A stretch of 64,000 nucleotides of DNA from Herbiconiux flava (GCF_013409865.1 NZ_JACCBM010000001.1:1550001-1614000), one strand, 5' to 3'; counted from the stretch's first letter, positions 29,194-37,500 are shown. Numbers and translations: made by a program. Notes: generated from the letters alone by a model not told the origin.

Positions 29194-30567
29194 CTAAGCG
29201 GCGGGTCGCTGGATGGTGCGACGCCGGGTGGTCGGGATCGGTGTCTGCTCCGTGTCGATCCATCTGGGTGGGATGAGGTGGGGCACCCCGTCGTGCATTG
29301 TCAGTTTCCACGGTGATTTGTGCAGGTGGGAATGGTGGAAGTGGCAGAGCAGAACGCCGTTGTCGATATCGGTTCTTCCGGGCGGATGATCGTCTGAAAC
29401 CCATTCGTTCGCGTGATGTGTCTCGCAGTATGAGGGCGGCCGGTCGCAGCTGGGCCACACGCAGCCGCCGTCGCGGGCGGCTAGTGCCCGGTTCTGCGCC
29501 GCGGTGAAGAGGCGCTTTGCCTTGCCGTGATAGAGCACCTCGCCCTTCTCACCGAACAGCGTCGCCGCGACGGGGGATGAGCATCGCAGCTGCTCCACGG
29601 TCGAGGCGGGGACGGGCTGGTCGATGCCGTCAATCCATCCGACTCCCCGGCCCTTTTCAAGATCGTCCAGGGTCATGTGCACGTTGACGGTGGCGATGGC
29701 CCCGTTGATGCGGGGCATGTCGTCCGCCCCGGCGGCGCGGGCGATCAGCTCGGTGACGGTGTCGGCGTTCTTCTGCGCCTGCGTGCGTCCATCGGCGGTC
29801 GCGTATTCGTCTCCCTCGACGAACCGCGGCCCGGTCGCTCGCGGGCTTTGCATCGCTTGGATGCTCGCAAACCACACTCCACCCTGCTCGGGCGTGAGCG
29901 CGAACTTCCCCCGGTACATCCCATCCGACGATTGCGCGATCGTCAGTGATCGCTGCATCTGCAGGACCTCGTCACGGGGTTCCGCCCCATCAGGGTCGAG
30001 CACTTCGCGCAGATGGATCGCAGCACGGAACGTCTCATCCGCGGTCAGCCGGCACGAGAGGGTCTGGTCGACGAGTGTCTCCTCGGCGAGGCTCACGACG
30101 TCGGGGGAGCATCCACGGTCGGCGAGCACACGGCACTGCTTCACGATGACCGACGCCGCTTCGACTCCGAGCACGCCCTCATCGAGCACGCGGGCGATCA
30201 CCGGGAACGGTGCCTGCCCCTCGCCGCCGCCCAGCAACACGGCGCCCCGGAGCGTGCGGCCGAGGTCGAGGCGTGACTTGCACTCTCGCGCCGACGCACC
30301 CGTGACGTGTGAGAGCAGCTTCACGGGGCTGGTGAAGTTCTGCGACCGGCTCAGGCCCTCATCGCCGAGCTCGGTGCGAGACCGCACGCTGATCTCTCCG
30401 GCGAGGCGCACCTGCTGTGCCAGCATCGCGCGCACCACAGCTTCGCCGACGGCGACGACTTCGAGCAGTTCGTCATCGGTCATGCCGGCCTCGTGCGAGG
30501 CATGATCGCCACCGCGCTCGCCGCAGAGATCGGCGACGATCTCGGTGAGGCGAGCGGCTGGGAGCAT
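29194..30567 (-). CDS. DUF222 / HNH endonuclease domain protein (13E12 repeat family)
   Basis: 457 residues. The N-terminal two thirds are the helical DUF222 domain typical of the actinobacterial 13E12 family. The C-terminus is an HNH nuclease module with zinc-type cysteines and histidines: CVWPSCDRPPSYCETHHANEW, then NGVLLCHFHHSHLH. Proteins of this family are numerous in actinobacterial genomes and are linked to mobile or repeated elements; the cellular function is not established. The base composition is less G+C-rich and codon choice more relaxed than in neighbouring genes, which suggests transfer. The start lies 6 nt after a TAGAAT -10 box, so the gene is probably leaderless. A 58-nt inverted repeat follows the stop. 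Confidence 0.88.
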   Translation of the reverse strand: MLPAARLTEIVADLCGERGGDHASHEAGMTDDELLEVVAVGEAVVRAMLAQQVRLAGEISVRSRTELGDEGLSRSQNFTSPVKLLSHVTGASARECKSRLDLGRTLRGAVLLGGGEGQAPFPVIARVLDEGVLGVEAASVIVKQCRVLADRGCSPDVVSLAEETLVDQTLSCRLTADETFRAAIHLREVLDPDGAEPRDEVLQMQRSLTIAQSSDGMYRGKFALTPEQGGVWFASIQAMQSPRATGPRFVEGDEYATADGRTQAQKNADTVTELIARAAGADDMPRINGAIATVNVHMTLDDLEKGRGVGWIDGIDQPVPASTVEQLRCSSPVAATLFGEKGEVLYHGKAKRLFTAAQNRALAARDGGCVWPSCDRPPSYCETHHANEWVSDDHPPGRTDIDNGVLLCHFHHSHLHKSPWKLTMHDGVPHLIPPRWIDTEQTPIPTTRRRTIQRPAA

Positions 30568-30573
30568 ACTGAG

Positions 30574-30579
30574 ATTCTA
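30574..30579 (-). promoter_or_regulatory. -10 element TAGAAT, leaderless start of the HNH gene
   Basis: On the minus strand TAGAAT ends 6 nt before ATG 30567. The region is A+T-rich and has no ribosome binding site. Confidence 0.55.
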
Positions 30580-30616
30580 TCAGAAACAGCTGATGAAATC
30601 TCGTTTTAGTGCAGGT

Positions 30617-31027
30617 TTACGGAGTCCAGGCGAAGTACTGAGAGCCGTACATGAAGACGATGTGCCAGCCGTCCTGGCAGGTGGCCTCGTTGACCGGGAG
30701 GTTCTGGGGCCACCAGGTGTCCTGCATCGGAGGTGCGTTGTCGATGATCGACGCGTCGCAGGGGCCGCCGATGGGCTCGGGGGCCGGGTCGCCGAACTGC
30801 ATGATCTTGGCGCCGGTCTCGGAGTTCTCCTTGATGCGGATGAGCGTCGCGTCATCCGGAACCCAGCTCGGGATCTCGATGGTGGCGTCGGAGCCCCGGG
30901 CCTCGGTGATCGTCGGGTAGAGCTGGGATTCGATCGGCGGAGTGATCGCATTGGCGAGCGTGCAGCCCGACAGCGCCGCTGCGAGGCCCGTGGCCATGAC
31001 CGCAGCGAGGAGAGCGCGTCTTTTCAT
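30617..31027 (-). CDS. Putative small lipoprotein
   Basis: 136 residues with a lipoprotein signal: positively charged MKRRALLAAV, a hydrophobic core, and the lipobox AALSGC with the lipidated Cys at about residue 21. The mature part is acidic with two further Cys (GGPCDAS and EATCQDGWH) that could form a disulfide. It ends YGSQYFAWTP. I do not recognise the domain. The long upstream frame extension is out of character (Arg/Pro-rich), so ATG 31027 is the start. It lies 23 bp downstream of the alkyltransferase-like gene on the same strand and may be the last member of that operon. Confidence 0.65.
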   Translation of the reverse strand: MKRRALLAAVMATGLAAALSGCTLANAITPPIESQLYPTITEARGSDATIEIPSWVPDDATLIRIKENSETGAKIMQFGDPAPEPIGGPCDASIIDNAPPMQDTWWPQNLPVNEATCQDGWHIVFMYGSQYFAWTP

Positions 31028-31050
31028 CTGCTGTGGGAGGTCCTTCCGAG

Positions 31051-31365
31051 TCAGGCGGCCGGGTGCGACGGCCGCCACCGTGCTACAGCGTACTCGACGG
31101 CGTAGCCCGGTTCCCGCGAGATCACCCGGAGGGGGGTGCCCTCCTCCTCGTAGTGCTCGCGGGCGCGTTGCTCGTGGCCGACGGGTGGGAGACCGCCGGA
31201 ACGCACCACTCGCCACCACGGGTGACTGCCGCCGGACATCCGGAGCGTGGTGCCGACCGCCCTCGCCGCACGCGAACCGAGCAGAGCGGCGACGTCACCG
31301 TAGCTCAGCACGTGCCCAGGCGGGATGGAGTCGACGACCTCGAGGACGTCGTCGGCGAAGGCCAC
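31051..31365 (-). CDS. Alkyltransferase-like protein (MGMT family without catalytic Cys)
   Basis: A 104-residue DNA-binding protein with the fold of the C-terminal domain of O6-alkylguanine-DNA alkyltransferase: FADDVLEVVDSIPPGHVLSYGDVAALLGS with its helix-turn-helix, then RAVGTTLR. The active-site PCHR motif of true MGMT reads HPWWRVV, with Trp in place of Cys. It therefore cannot accept alkyl groups. Such ATL proteins bind O6-alkylguanine and hand the lesion to nucleotide excision repair, in which PcrA/UvrD (also in this window) acts. It follows the GNAT gene after 25 bp on the same strand. Confidence 0.88.
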   Translation of the reverse strand: MAFADDVLEVVDSIPPGHVLSYGDVAALLGSRAARAVGTTLRMSGGSHPWWRVVRSGGLPPVGHEQRAREHYEEEGTPLRVISREPGYAVEYAVARWRPSHPAA

Positions 31366-31390
31366 CGTGCGGGACTCGGCTCGGCGGACG

Positions 31391-31843
31391 TCAGAGCTCG
31401 AGGGCGGCGACGGTCTCGCCGTAGGGGGTCTCGCCGTAGGGCGTGAAGCCGATCTTCTCGAAGAACGCGGCGGGGCCGGCCTCGCCGGGCTCGTAGATGA
31501 CCGTGATGCGCTCGAGCCCGCGGCGGCGCGCCTCGTCGGCGACCGCCAGCACGGCGAAGCGGCCCACGCCGTGCCCTTGGGCGTCGGCGGCGACGTTGAT
31601 GCGCCAGATGCAGGCCTTGAACTCGTCCTCCTGCGCGTCGGGGTCGAAGTTGCCCATGATGAAGCCGACGACCTCGTCGTCTTCGAGCACCACGCGCGGC
31701 CACGCGGTGGCCGGGTTCACGTACGCCTCGGCGATGGAGTGCGACACCGGGGCGACGAACTGCTCCTGCCCCGGCTTGAGCGACAGGGTGTTCGCCGCGA
31801 CGATGTTGGATGCCGCAAGCTCCTCGAGCCTCAGTTCACTCAT
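31391..31843 (-). CDS. GNAT family N-acetyltransferase
   Basis: 150 residues with the GNAT fold. The acetyl-CoA loop is in VAADAQGHGVGRFAVLAVADEARRRG (motif A, QGHGVG), with a preceding strand FKACIWRINV and the C-terminal AAFFEKIGFTPYGE. The substrate is unknown. The start ATG 31843 is 6 nt after a TACCCT -10 box on the minus strand, so the mRNA is likely leaderless. The C-terminus carries a 15-bp in-frame duplication (PYGET twice). It probably forms an operon with the alkyltransferase-like gene 25 bp downstream. Confidence 0.85.
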   Translation of the reverse strand: MSELRLEELAASNIVAANTLSLKPGQEQFVAPVSHSIAEAYVNPATAWPRVVLEDDEVVGFIMGNFDPDAQEDEFKACIWRINVAADAQGHGVGRFAVLAVADEARRRGLERITVIYEPGEAGPAAFFEKIGFTPYGETPYGETVAALEL

Positions 31844-31849
31844 GCGATC

Positions 31850-31855
31850 AGGGTA
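31850..31855 (-). promoter_or_regulatory. -10 element TACCCT, leaderless start of the GNAT gene
   Basis: On the minus strand TACCCT ends 6 nt before ATG 31843, and no ribosome binding site is present. Confidence 0.45.
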
Positions 31856-31919
31856 TCGGGTGGCGGGCTCGGGGCGCCAGCGGTGCGGGGCGTGACCGTG
31901 CCGCGCGAGCATCCGGAAC

Positions 31920-31957
31920 TATCTCGACGTCGAGATATCTGGAGGATCGCGTAAACT
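31920..31957 (+). promoter_or_regulatory. icd promoter with 18-bp palindromic operator
   Basis: TATCTCGACGTCGAGATA at 31920-31937 is a perfect palindrome. It is followed by TAAACT at 31952-31957, a good -10 box. The palindrome covers the -35 position, so a dimeric regulator bound there would repress icd. The regulator is not identified in the window. Confidence 0.65.
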
Positions 31958-31996
31958 GGTGAGCGGCCCATTTCCGGCGGCTGATGAGGAGCTGAA

Positions 31997-33214
31997 TTGT
32001 CCAAGATCAAGGTTGAAGGCACGGTCGTCGAACTCGACGGCGACGAGATGACCCGCATCATCTGGCAGGCCATCAAAGACACGCTGATCCACCCGTACCT
32101 CGACGTGAACCTCGAGTACTACGACCTCGGCATCGAGCACCGCGACGCCACCGACGACCAGGTGACGATCGACGCGGCGCATGCCATCCAGAAGCACGGT
32201 GTCGGCGTCAAGTGCGCCACCATCACCCCCGACGAGGCACGCGTCGAGGAGTTCGGCCTGAAGAAGATGTGGAAGTCGCCCAACGGCACGATCCGCAACA
32301 TCCTCGGCGGCGTCATCTTCCGCGAGCCGATCATCATCTCGAACATCCCGCGCCTGGTGCCGGGCTGGAACAAGCCGATCATCATCGGCCGTCACGCCTT
32401 CGGCGACCAGTACCGCGCCACCGACTTCGTCTTCAAGGGCAAGGGCAAGCTCACGGTCGAGTTCACCCCCGACGACGGTTCCGAGCCGATGAAGTTCGAC
32501 GTCTACGACGCCCCCGACGACGGCATCGCGCAGGTGCAGTACAACCAGGACGCCTCGATCCGCGACTTCGCGCGCGCCTCGCTGAACTACGGTCTGACCC
32601 GCAACTACCCGGTCTACCTCTCGACGAAGAACACCATCCTGAAGGCCTACGACGGTCGCTTCAAGGACATCTTCCAGGAGATCTTCGACACGGAGTTCAA
32701 GGAGCAGTTCGAGGCCGCCGGCCTCACCTACGAGCACCGCCTCATCGACGACATGGTCGCTTCGGCCATGAAGTGGGAGGGCGGCTACGTCTGGGCCTGC
32801 AAGAACTACGACGGCGACGTGCAGAGCGACACCGTGGCGCAGGGCTTCGGCTCGCTGGGCCTCATGACCTCGGTTCTCGCCACGCCCGACGGCAAGGTCG
32901 TCGAGGCCGAGGCGGCGCACGGCACGGTCACGCGGCACTACCGCCAGCACCAGGCCGGCAAGCCGACCTCGACCAACCCGATCGCCTCGATCTTCGCCTG
33001 GACCCGTGGGCTCGCCCACCGCGGCAAGCTCGACGGCAACCAGGAGCTGATCGACTTCTCGCTGGCCCTCGAAGACGTCGTGATCAAGACGGTCGAGTCG
33101 GGCAAGATGACGAAGGACCTGGCGCTGCTCGTCGGGCCCGACCAGCCGTACCAGACGACCGAGGAGTTCCTCGCGACGCTCGACGCGAACCTGCAGGAGC
33201 GCATGGCGGCCTAG
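31997..33214 (+). CDS. icd: NADP-dependent isocitrate dehydrogenase, eukaryote-type
   Basis: Converts isocitrate to 2-oxoglutarate and CO2 with NADPH formation. The 405-residue sequence is of the homodimeric class shared with eukaryotes, as in Microbacteriaceae and bifidobacteria. It shows [14 protein letters not shown] at the N-terminus, the substrate segment [20 protein letters not shown], the metal site [11 protein letters not shown] and the NADP loop [12 protein letters not shown]. The start is TTG 31997 with GAGGAG 5 nt upstream and an untranslated leader of about 30 nt. It is a single gene ended by a terminator shared with the convergent nagA. Confidence 0.97.
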   Translation: MSKIKVEGTVVELDGDEMTRIIWQAIKDTLIHPYLDVNLEYYDLGIEHRDATDDQVTIDAAHAIQKHGVGVKCATITPDEARVEEFGLKKMWKSPNGTIRNILGGVIFREPIIISNIPRLVPGWNKPIIIGRHAFGDQYRATDFVFKGKGKLTVEFTPDDGSEPMKFDVYDAPDDGIAQVQYNQDASIRDFARASLNYGLTRNYPVYLSTKNTILKAYDGRFKDIFQEIFDTEFKEQFEAAGLTYEHRLIDDMVASAMKWEGGYVWACKNYDGDVQSDTVAQGFGSLGLMTSVLATPDGKVVEAEAAHGTVTRHYRQHQAGKPTSTNPIASIFAWTRGLAHRGKLDGNQELIDFSLALEDVVIKTVESGKMTKDLALLVGPDQPYQTTEEFLATLDANLQERMAA

Positions 33215-33231
33215 CCTCCGCGCCTCGTGCG

Positions 33232-33266
33232 ACGGCCCTCACCCTCCGGGGTGGGGGCCGTTCTCG
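33232..33266. terminator. Terminator between convergent icd and nagA
   Basis: ACGGCCCTCACCC (33232-33244) pairs with GGGTGGGGGCCGT (33249-33261), with one wobble pair and a 4-nt loop. It is followed by TCTCGTT, 17 nt after the icd stop. Confidence 0.7.
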
Positions 33267-33284
33267 TTCCGGGGCGGCGCCGGC

Positions 33285-34571
33285 TCAGGTGACGGCGACG
33301 GGGCGGCCGGCAGCCCAGACGTGGGTGACCTCGAAGGTCGGGGTGAGGAGGACGAGGTCGGCCGCGTGGGCCGGCGCGAGGCGGCCGAGGTCGGGGCGGC
33401 CGAGCACGCGGGCGGGGGTGGCGGTGAGTGCGGTGACGGCGGCGATGGGGTCGACGCCGGCGGCGACGGCGGTGCGCAGGGCGGCGTCCTGGGTGAGGGT
33501 CGAGCCCGCGATGGTGGGGGCGACGGATGCTCGGCCCGCACCCTCCGCGGAGGTGCCGGCCGCGGCGGCGGCGCCGCCCGGGGTGATGGCGGGGTCGGCG
33601 ACGGCGCCCGGGGCGGGGCCGGCTGCAGCGGCCGCGGCTGCCGGAGCGACGCCCGGGGTGAGGGTCGCGACTCCGTCGCGGACCGTGACCGGGAGGGTGC
33701 CGAGGAGGTACGCGCCGTCGGGGGCCCCGGCCGCCGCCATGGCGTCGGTGACGAGGGCGATGCGCCCCGGGGCCGCCGCGAAGGCGAGCGCGAGCACGGC
33801 GGGGTGCACGTGCACGCCGTCGGCGATCAGCTCGAGGGTGACGCGGGGGTCGTCGAGGGCGGCGGCGACCGGTCCGGGGTCGCGGTGGTGGATGCCCGGC
33901 ATGGCGTTGAAGGCGTGGGTGAGCAGGGTGGCGCCGCGGTCGACGGCCTCGCGGGTGAGGTCGTAGCCCGCATCCGTGTGCCCGATGGCGACGACCGTGC
34001 CGGACGACGCGAAGGTGCCGATCGCCTCGAGGGCGCCGGGGAGCTCGGGTGCGAGGGTGATCTGCACGAGCCGGCCCTCGGACGCTTCGAGCAGCTGCTT
34101 CAGCACGTGGTGCGTGGGCACGCCGAGGAAGTCGGGATTGTGTGCGCCCTTGCGGGACGGCGCGAGGAACGGCCCTTCGAGGTGCGAGCCGAGCACGAGC
34201 GGGTCGCCGGCGGCGATCCGGGCGATGGCGTCGAGGGAGGCCGCGAGCACGTGCGGCGGGTTGGCGACGAGCGAGATCACCGAGCGGGTGGTGCCGTGGG
34301 CGCGGTGCACCGCGAGGGCCGAGCGGATGGCGTCGGCTCCGTCGTCGAAGGAGAATCCGCCGCCGCCGTGCGCGTGCAGGTCGATGAAACCGGGGGTCAA
34401 CCACGCGCCGCGGGCGTCGACGACATCGGCGTCGGGCGGCATCACCCCGGTCGCCCGCCACGAGTCGCTCGTGCCCGTCGCGGCGATGGTGGAGCCGGAG
34501 GTGAGCAGCCAGAAGTCGTCCACGATGCCGTCGGCGTCGAGCTTGCGGGCGCCGTGGACGAGCACGGTCAT
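33285..34571 (-). CDS. nagA: N-acetylglucosamine-6-phosphate deacetylase
   Basis: Removes the acetyl group from GlcNAc-6-phosphate to give GlcN-6-phosphate for NagB. It is an amidohydrolase-fold enzyme of 428 residues with FIDLHAHGG (metal site), HLEGPFLAPSRKGAHN, AIGHTDAGYD, THAFNAMPGIHHR and the catalytic Asp in LVTDAMAAAG. Between VATLTPG and TIAGSTLTQDAALR, where homologues have a few residues, lies an insertion of about 40 residues of nearly only Ala, Gly and Pro. The ATG overlaps the stop of the upstream DUF2568 gene by 4 nt. This leftward pair diverges from the ROK regulator and importer genes, so the locus is probably regulated from the shared 100-bp region. Confidence 0.93.
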   Translation of the reverse strand: MTVLVHGARKLDADGIVDDFWLLTSGSTIAATGTSDSWRATGVMPPDADVVDARGAWLTPGFIDLHAHGGGGFSFDDGADAIRSALAVHRAHGTTRSVISLVANPPHVLAASLDAIARIAAGDPLVLGSHLEGPFLAPSRKGAHNPDFLGVPTHHVLKQLLEASEGRLVQITLAPELPGALEAIGTFASSGTVVAIGHTDAGYDLTREAVDRGATLLTHAFNAMPGIHHRDPGPVAAALDDPRVTLELIADGVHVHPAVLALAFAAAPGRIALVTDAMAAAGAPDGAYLLGTLPVTVRDGVATLTPGVAPAAAAAAAGPAPGAVADPAITPGGAAAAAGTSAEGAGRASVAPTIAGSTLTQDAALRTAVAAGVDPIAAVTALTATPARVLGRPDLGRLAPAHAADLVLLTPTFEVTHVWAAGRPVAVT

Positions 34572-34921
34572 TGCAGGTTCCGCCGTCCGGCCACGACTCC
34601 GCTGGCCACCGCCACGAGTCCGAAGACGAGCGCCACGAGAGGCTGCCCGAGCATCAGCCAGGCCAGGGCCGCCGAGCCCAGCAGCACGATCTCGACCAGC
34701 GCACGTCCGAAGGCGTCGATATGGATGACGGCCTTGGGGGAGAGGAAGAACGCCCAGATCAGGATCGCGAAGAGGGGAGTGGCGATGCCGAGCCCCAGGT
34801 TCCAGGGGAAGGGCCAGGCCACGAAGCCCCAGAAGCCGAAGGTGAAGAAGGCGAACAGCTCGACGAGCAGGCGGACGACGTCGTTCACGCGGATACGGGG
34901 CTGGGCGGGGACATCGGACAC
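34568..34921 (-). CDS. YrdB family (DUF2568) membrane protein
   Basis: 117 residues with about four hydrophobic helices: LLVELFAFFTFGFWGFVAW, LGLGIATPLFAILIWAFF, ALVEIVLLGSAALAWLML and PLVALVFGLVAVASGVV. The family has no known function. The start is GTG 34921, 6 nt after a TAGCAT -10 box on the minus strand. It is translationally coupled to nagA (4-nt overlap), so a membrane-linked role in amino-sugar use is possible but unproven. Confidence 0.8.
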   Translation of the reverse strand: MSDVPAQPRIRVNDVVRLLVELFAFFTFGFWGFVAWPFPWNLGLGIATPLFAILIWAFFLSPKAVIHIDAFGRALVEIVLLGSAALAWLMLGQPLVALVFGLVAVASGVVAGRRNLQ

Positions 34922-34927
34922 ACAGCA

Positions 34928-34933
34928 ATGCTA
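34928..34933 (-). promoter_or_regulatory. -10 element TAGCAT, leaderless promoter of the DUF2568-nagA operon
   Basis: On the minus strand TAGCAT ends 6 nt before GTG 34921. A TTTGTAAA half-site (34951-34958) covers its upstream region and resembles one half of the ROK operator at 34999. Confidence 0.45.
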
Positions 34934-34998
34934 GACGCCCGTGTTTCGGGTTTGTAAAGATCGCGAACGAATCCGGGAAAAGTCTTGATCGGGATAAG

Positions 34999-35015
34999 TT
35001 CGTAAGCTTTACTAA
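34999..35015 (+). promoter_or_regulatory. Predicted ROK-regulator operator
   Basis: TTCGTAAGCTTTACTAA has the symmetry TTnGTAA-nnn-TTACnAA, the form used by NagC/Mlc-like ROK repressors. It ends 5 nt before the ROK gene ATG and overlaps its probable -10 region, which suggests autoregulation. Confidence 0.55.
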
Positions 35016-35020
35016 CAAAC

Positions 35021-36145
35021 ATGACGGCACTGCGGCCCTTGAGGCCCTCCTCCAAAGTGCTTCCGGTCGACGCCCGGGGGCACAACCGCTCCCTCGTGCT
35101 CCAGACCCTCTACCGCGAGGGAGGCCGCAGCCGCGCCGACATCGCCCGCGAGACCGGGCTCACCCGGGTCACCGTCAGCGCCCTCGTCGCCGAGCTGATC
35201 TCCGACGGACTCGTCGTCGAGCTCGGCCAGCGCGAGGAGACCCGCCCCGGCAAGCCCGCGACGCTGCTCGACCTCGACCGCTCGGCGTTCGTGATCGTCG
35301 GGCTCGACCTCTCCGAGCACTCGGTGTTCACCGGCGCGCTGCTCGACCTCGACGGGGCCATCAGCGCCCGGGCCGAGGTCGCGCTCGACGGCAGCACCGG
35401 CGACGAGGCGGTCGCCAAGGTCGTGGCCTTGGCCGAGCGGCTGATCGAGCAGGCCACAGCTCCGGTGCTCGGCATCGGCGTGGGCTCGCCCGGCGTCGTC
35501 GACCTCGGCGGCGTGGTGCTCAGCGCACCGAACCTCGGCTGGAACGGGATGCCGCTGCAGAGCATCCTGGCCGACCGCTTCGGGCTGCCGGTGCTCGTCG
35601 CCAACGACGCCAACGCGGCGGTGCTCGCCGAGCACAGCTTCGGCGGCGCCGACAGCGACGCGATGCTCATCACGATCGGCCACGGCGTCGGCGCCGGCCT
35701 CCTGCTCGGCGGCACCCCGCTGTTCGGCAGCCGGTTCGCCGCGGGAGAGATCGGCCACGTCGTGGTGGGCACGGACGGGGGCGCGGTCTGCGCCTGCGGG
35801 AAGCGCGGCTGCCTCGAGACGTGGCTGAGCATCCCGAACCTGATCGACCGGTTGGAGGGGGAGCAGGGTACCGCGCGAACGGCCGTGCTCCAGGAGGCGG
35901 GCCAGCGGCTCGGCATCGCCCTCGCGCCGGTGGTGGGAGCGCTCGACCTCAGCGAGGTCATCCTGAGCGGGCCCACCGAACTGCTCGACGGACCGCTGAT
36001 GGCGGCCACCGTCGAGACCCTGCGCAGCCGCACGATGGCCGAGTTCCACGGCTCTCTGACGCTGCGCATGACCACCCTCGGGCCGGACATCGTCCTGCGC
36101 GGGGCGGCCGTGATGGTGCTCTCGGGCCAGCTCGGCGTCTCCTGA
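35021..36145 (+). CDS. ROK family transcriptional regulator of the amino-sugar locus
   Basis: 374 residues. The winged helix at residues 25-70 (GGRSRADIARETGLTRVTVSALVAELISDGLV) is followed by a ROK sugar-kinase-like domain with the zinc motif CACGKRGCLE and a glucokinase-like phosphate loop. NagC- and XylR-type ROK repressors bind sugars or sugar phosphates as inducers. The position between the divergent nagA operon and the importer, with a palindrome at its own start, indicates control of this locus. GlcNAc or GlcNAc-6-phosphate is the probable effector (inference). The ATG has no ribosome binding site and may be leaderless. Confidence 0.9.
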   Translation: MTALRPLRPSSKVLPVDARGHNRSLVLQTLYREGGRSRADIARETGLTRVTVSALVAELISDGLVVELGQREETRPGKPATLLDLDRSAFVIVGLDLSEHSVFTGALLDLDGAISARAEVALDGSTGDEAVAKVVALAERLIEQATAPVLGIGVGSPGVVDLGGVVLSAPNLGWNGMPLQSILADRFGLPVLVANDANAAVLAEHSFGGADSDAMLITIGHGVGAGLLLGGTPLFGSRFAAGEIGHVVVGTDGGAVCACGKRGCLETWLSIPNLIDRLEGEQGTARTAVLQEAGQRLGIALAPVVGALDLSEVILSGPTELLDGPLMAATVETLRSRTMAEFHGSLTLRMTTLGPDIVLRGAAVMVLSGQLGVS

Positions 36146-36164
36146 AGTACAACAGCAACCCCAT

Positions 36165-36180
36165 CCCATCGCCCTAGGAA
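36165..36180 (+). repeat. 16-bp leader repeat, copy 1
   Basis: CCCATCGCCCTAGGAA is identical to bases 37547-37562. Here it carries the ribosome binding site AGGAAAGG of the solute-binding protein gene. Confidence 0.85.
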
Positions 36181-36192
36181 AGGCAGAACACC

Positions 36193-37470
36193 ATGAGGAA
36201 GACGACACTCGCCGTCACCGCCCTCGGCGTCACGGCGGCACTCGCGCTCGCCGGCTGCGCCGGAGGCTCGTCGGACGACAGTGCGGGAGGCGACGGCACC
36301 GCCGACATCCGCGTCTGGCTGAACGGCACCGACACCCCGCAGGAGGCCCGCGACTACCTGGTCAGCACCTTCGAGAAGGACCACCCGGGCTCCACCCTCA
36401 CCATCGAGGAGCAGGCCTGGACCGGTCTCGTCGACAAGCTGACGACGAACCTCTCCGGTTCCGACAGCCCCGACGTCGTGGAGGTCGGCAACACGCAGGC
36501 GGCCGCCTTCACCTCGGCGGGGGCGTTCCTCGACCTGTCCGACGTGCAGGAGGAGCTCGGCGGCGACGACCTGCTCCCCGGCTTCGTCGAGGCGGGCAGC
36601 TACGACGGCAAGCTCTACGCCGCTCCCTACTACTCGGGTGCGCGCCTGGTGTTCTACAAGAAGGACCTGCTCGCGAACGCCGGCCTCACCGTGCCGACGA
36701 CCCTCGACGAGTACGTCTCGAACGGCGTCGCGCTCGCCGCGGCGAACCCGGGCGTCTCGGGCATCTACTTCCCGGGCCAGGACTGGTACAACGCCCTGCC
36801 CTACATCTGGGAGAACGGCGGCGAGATCGCCACCCAGGACGGCGACACCTGGACCTCGAGCTTCTCGAGCCCCGAGTCGATCGCCGGCCTGAAGCAGGTG
36901 CAGGAGGTCATGACCGAGGCCAGCGTCGCCCCGAAGGACGGCAACGAGACCGACCCGCAGGTGCCGTTCTGCGAGGGCGTCGTCGCGAACCTCTCCGCCC
37001 CCAGCTGGGTGAAGGGCTCGATCCTCGCCCCGGCCGACGCGGATGCGCCCGGCTGCCCCGACCAGGAGGCCAACCTCGGCGTCTACGCCCTGCCCGGCAA
37101 GGACGGCGGCGCCGCCCACGTCTTCGCCGGCGGCTCGAACATCGCCGTCGCCGCGAAGTCGGCCCACCCCGAGCTCGCCACGGACGCGCTCGAGATCATG
37201 CTGAGCGACGAGTACCAGTCGATCCTCGGTGAGAACGGCCTCGTGCCGGCGAAGATCTCGCTGGCGTCGACCCTCGGCACCGACGAGGTCGCCACGGCCA
37301 TCGCCGAAGCCGCGGCCAACGCCAAGCTCACCCCGGCCTCGCCGAAGTGGGCCGACGTCGAGGCCTCGGGCGCCCTGCAGGACTTCTTCGTCGGCATCGC
37401 CCAGGGCGGTGACGTGGAGCAGCTCGCCAAGGCGCTCGACGAGAAGATCGACGGGATCCTGAACTCCTAG
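36193..37470 (+). CDS. Sugar ABC transporter solute-binding lipoprotein
   Basis: 425 residues. The lipoprotein signal MRKTTLAVTALGVTAALALAGC has the lipidated Cys at residue 22. The mature protein is a cluster B/type I carbohydrate-binding protein (UgpB/MalE class) with a TWTS/WYNALPYIWENGGEI stretch and the late motif MLSDEYQSIL. In this locus the likely ligands are GlcNAc, chitobiose or muropeptide sugars, as for the DasA and NgcE proteins of streptomycetes (inference). It follows the ROK gene by 47 bp. A GC hairpin separates it from the first permease gene, which probably keeps its mRNA more abundant. Confidence 0.88.
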   Translation: MRKTTLAVTALGVTAALALAGCAGGSSDDSAGGDGTADIRVWLNGTDTPQEARDYLVSTFEKDHPGSTLTIEEQAWTGLVDKLTTNLSGSDSPDVVEVGNTQAAAFTSAGAFLDLSDVQEELGGDDLLPGFVEAGSYDGKLYAAPYYSGARLVFYKKDLLANAGLTVPTTLDEYVSNGVALAAANPGVSGIYFPGQDWYNALPYIWENGGEIATQDGDTWTSSFSSPESIAGLKQVQEVMTEASVAPKDGNETDPQVPFCEGVVANLSAPSWVKGSILAPADADAPGCPDQEANLGVYALPGKDGGAAHVFAGGSNIAVAAKSAHPELATDALEIMLSDEYQSILGENGLVPAKISLASTLGTDEVATAIAEAAANAKLTPASPKWADVEASGALQDFFVGIAQGGDVEQLAKALDEKIDGILNS

Positions 37471-37500
37471 AAGGGCTCCGACCAGCCCAACCGGACGGTG

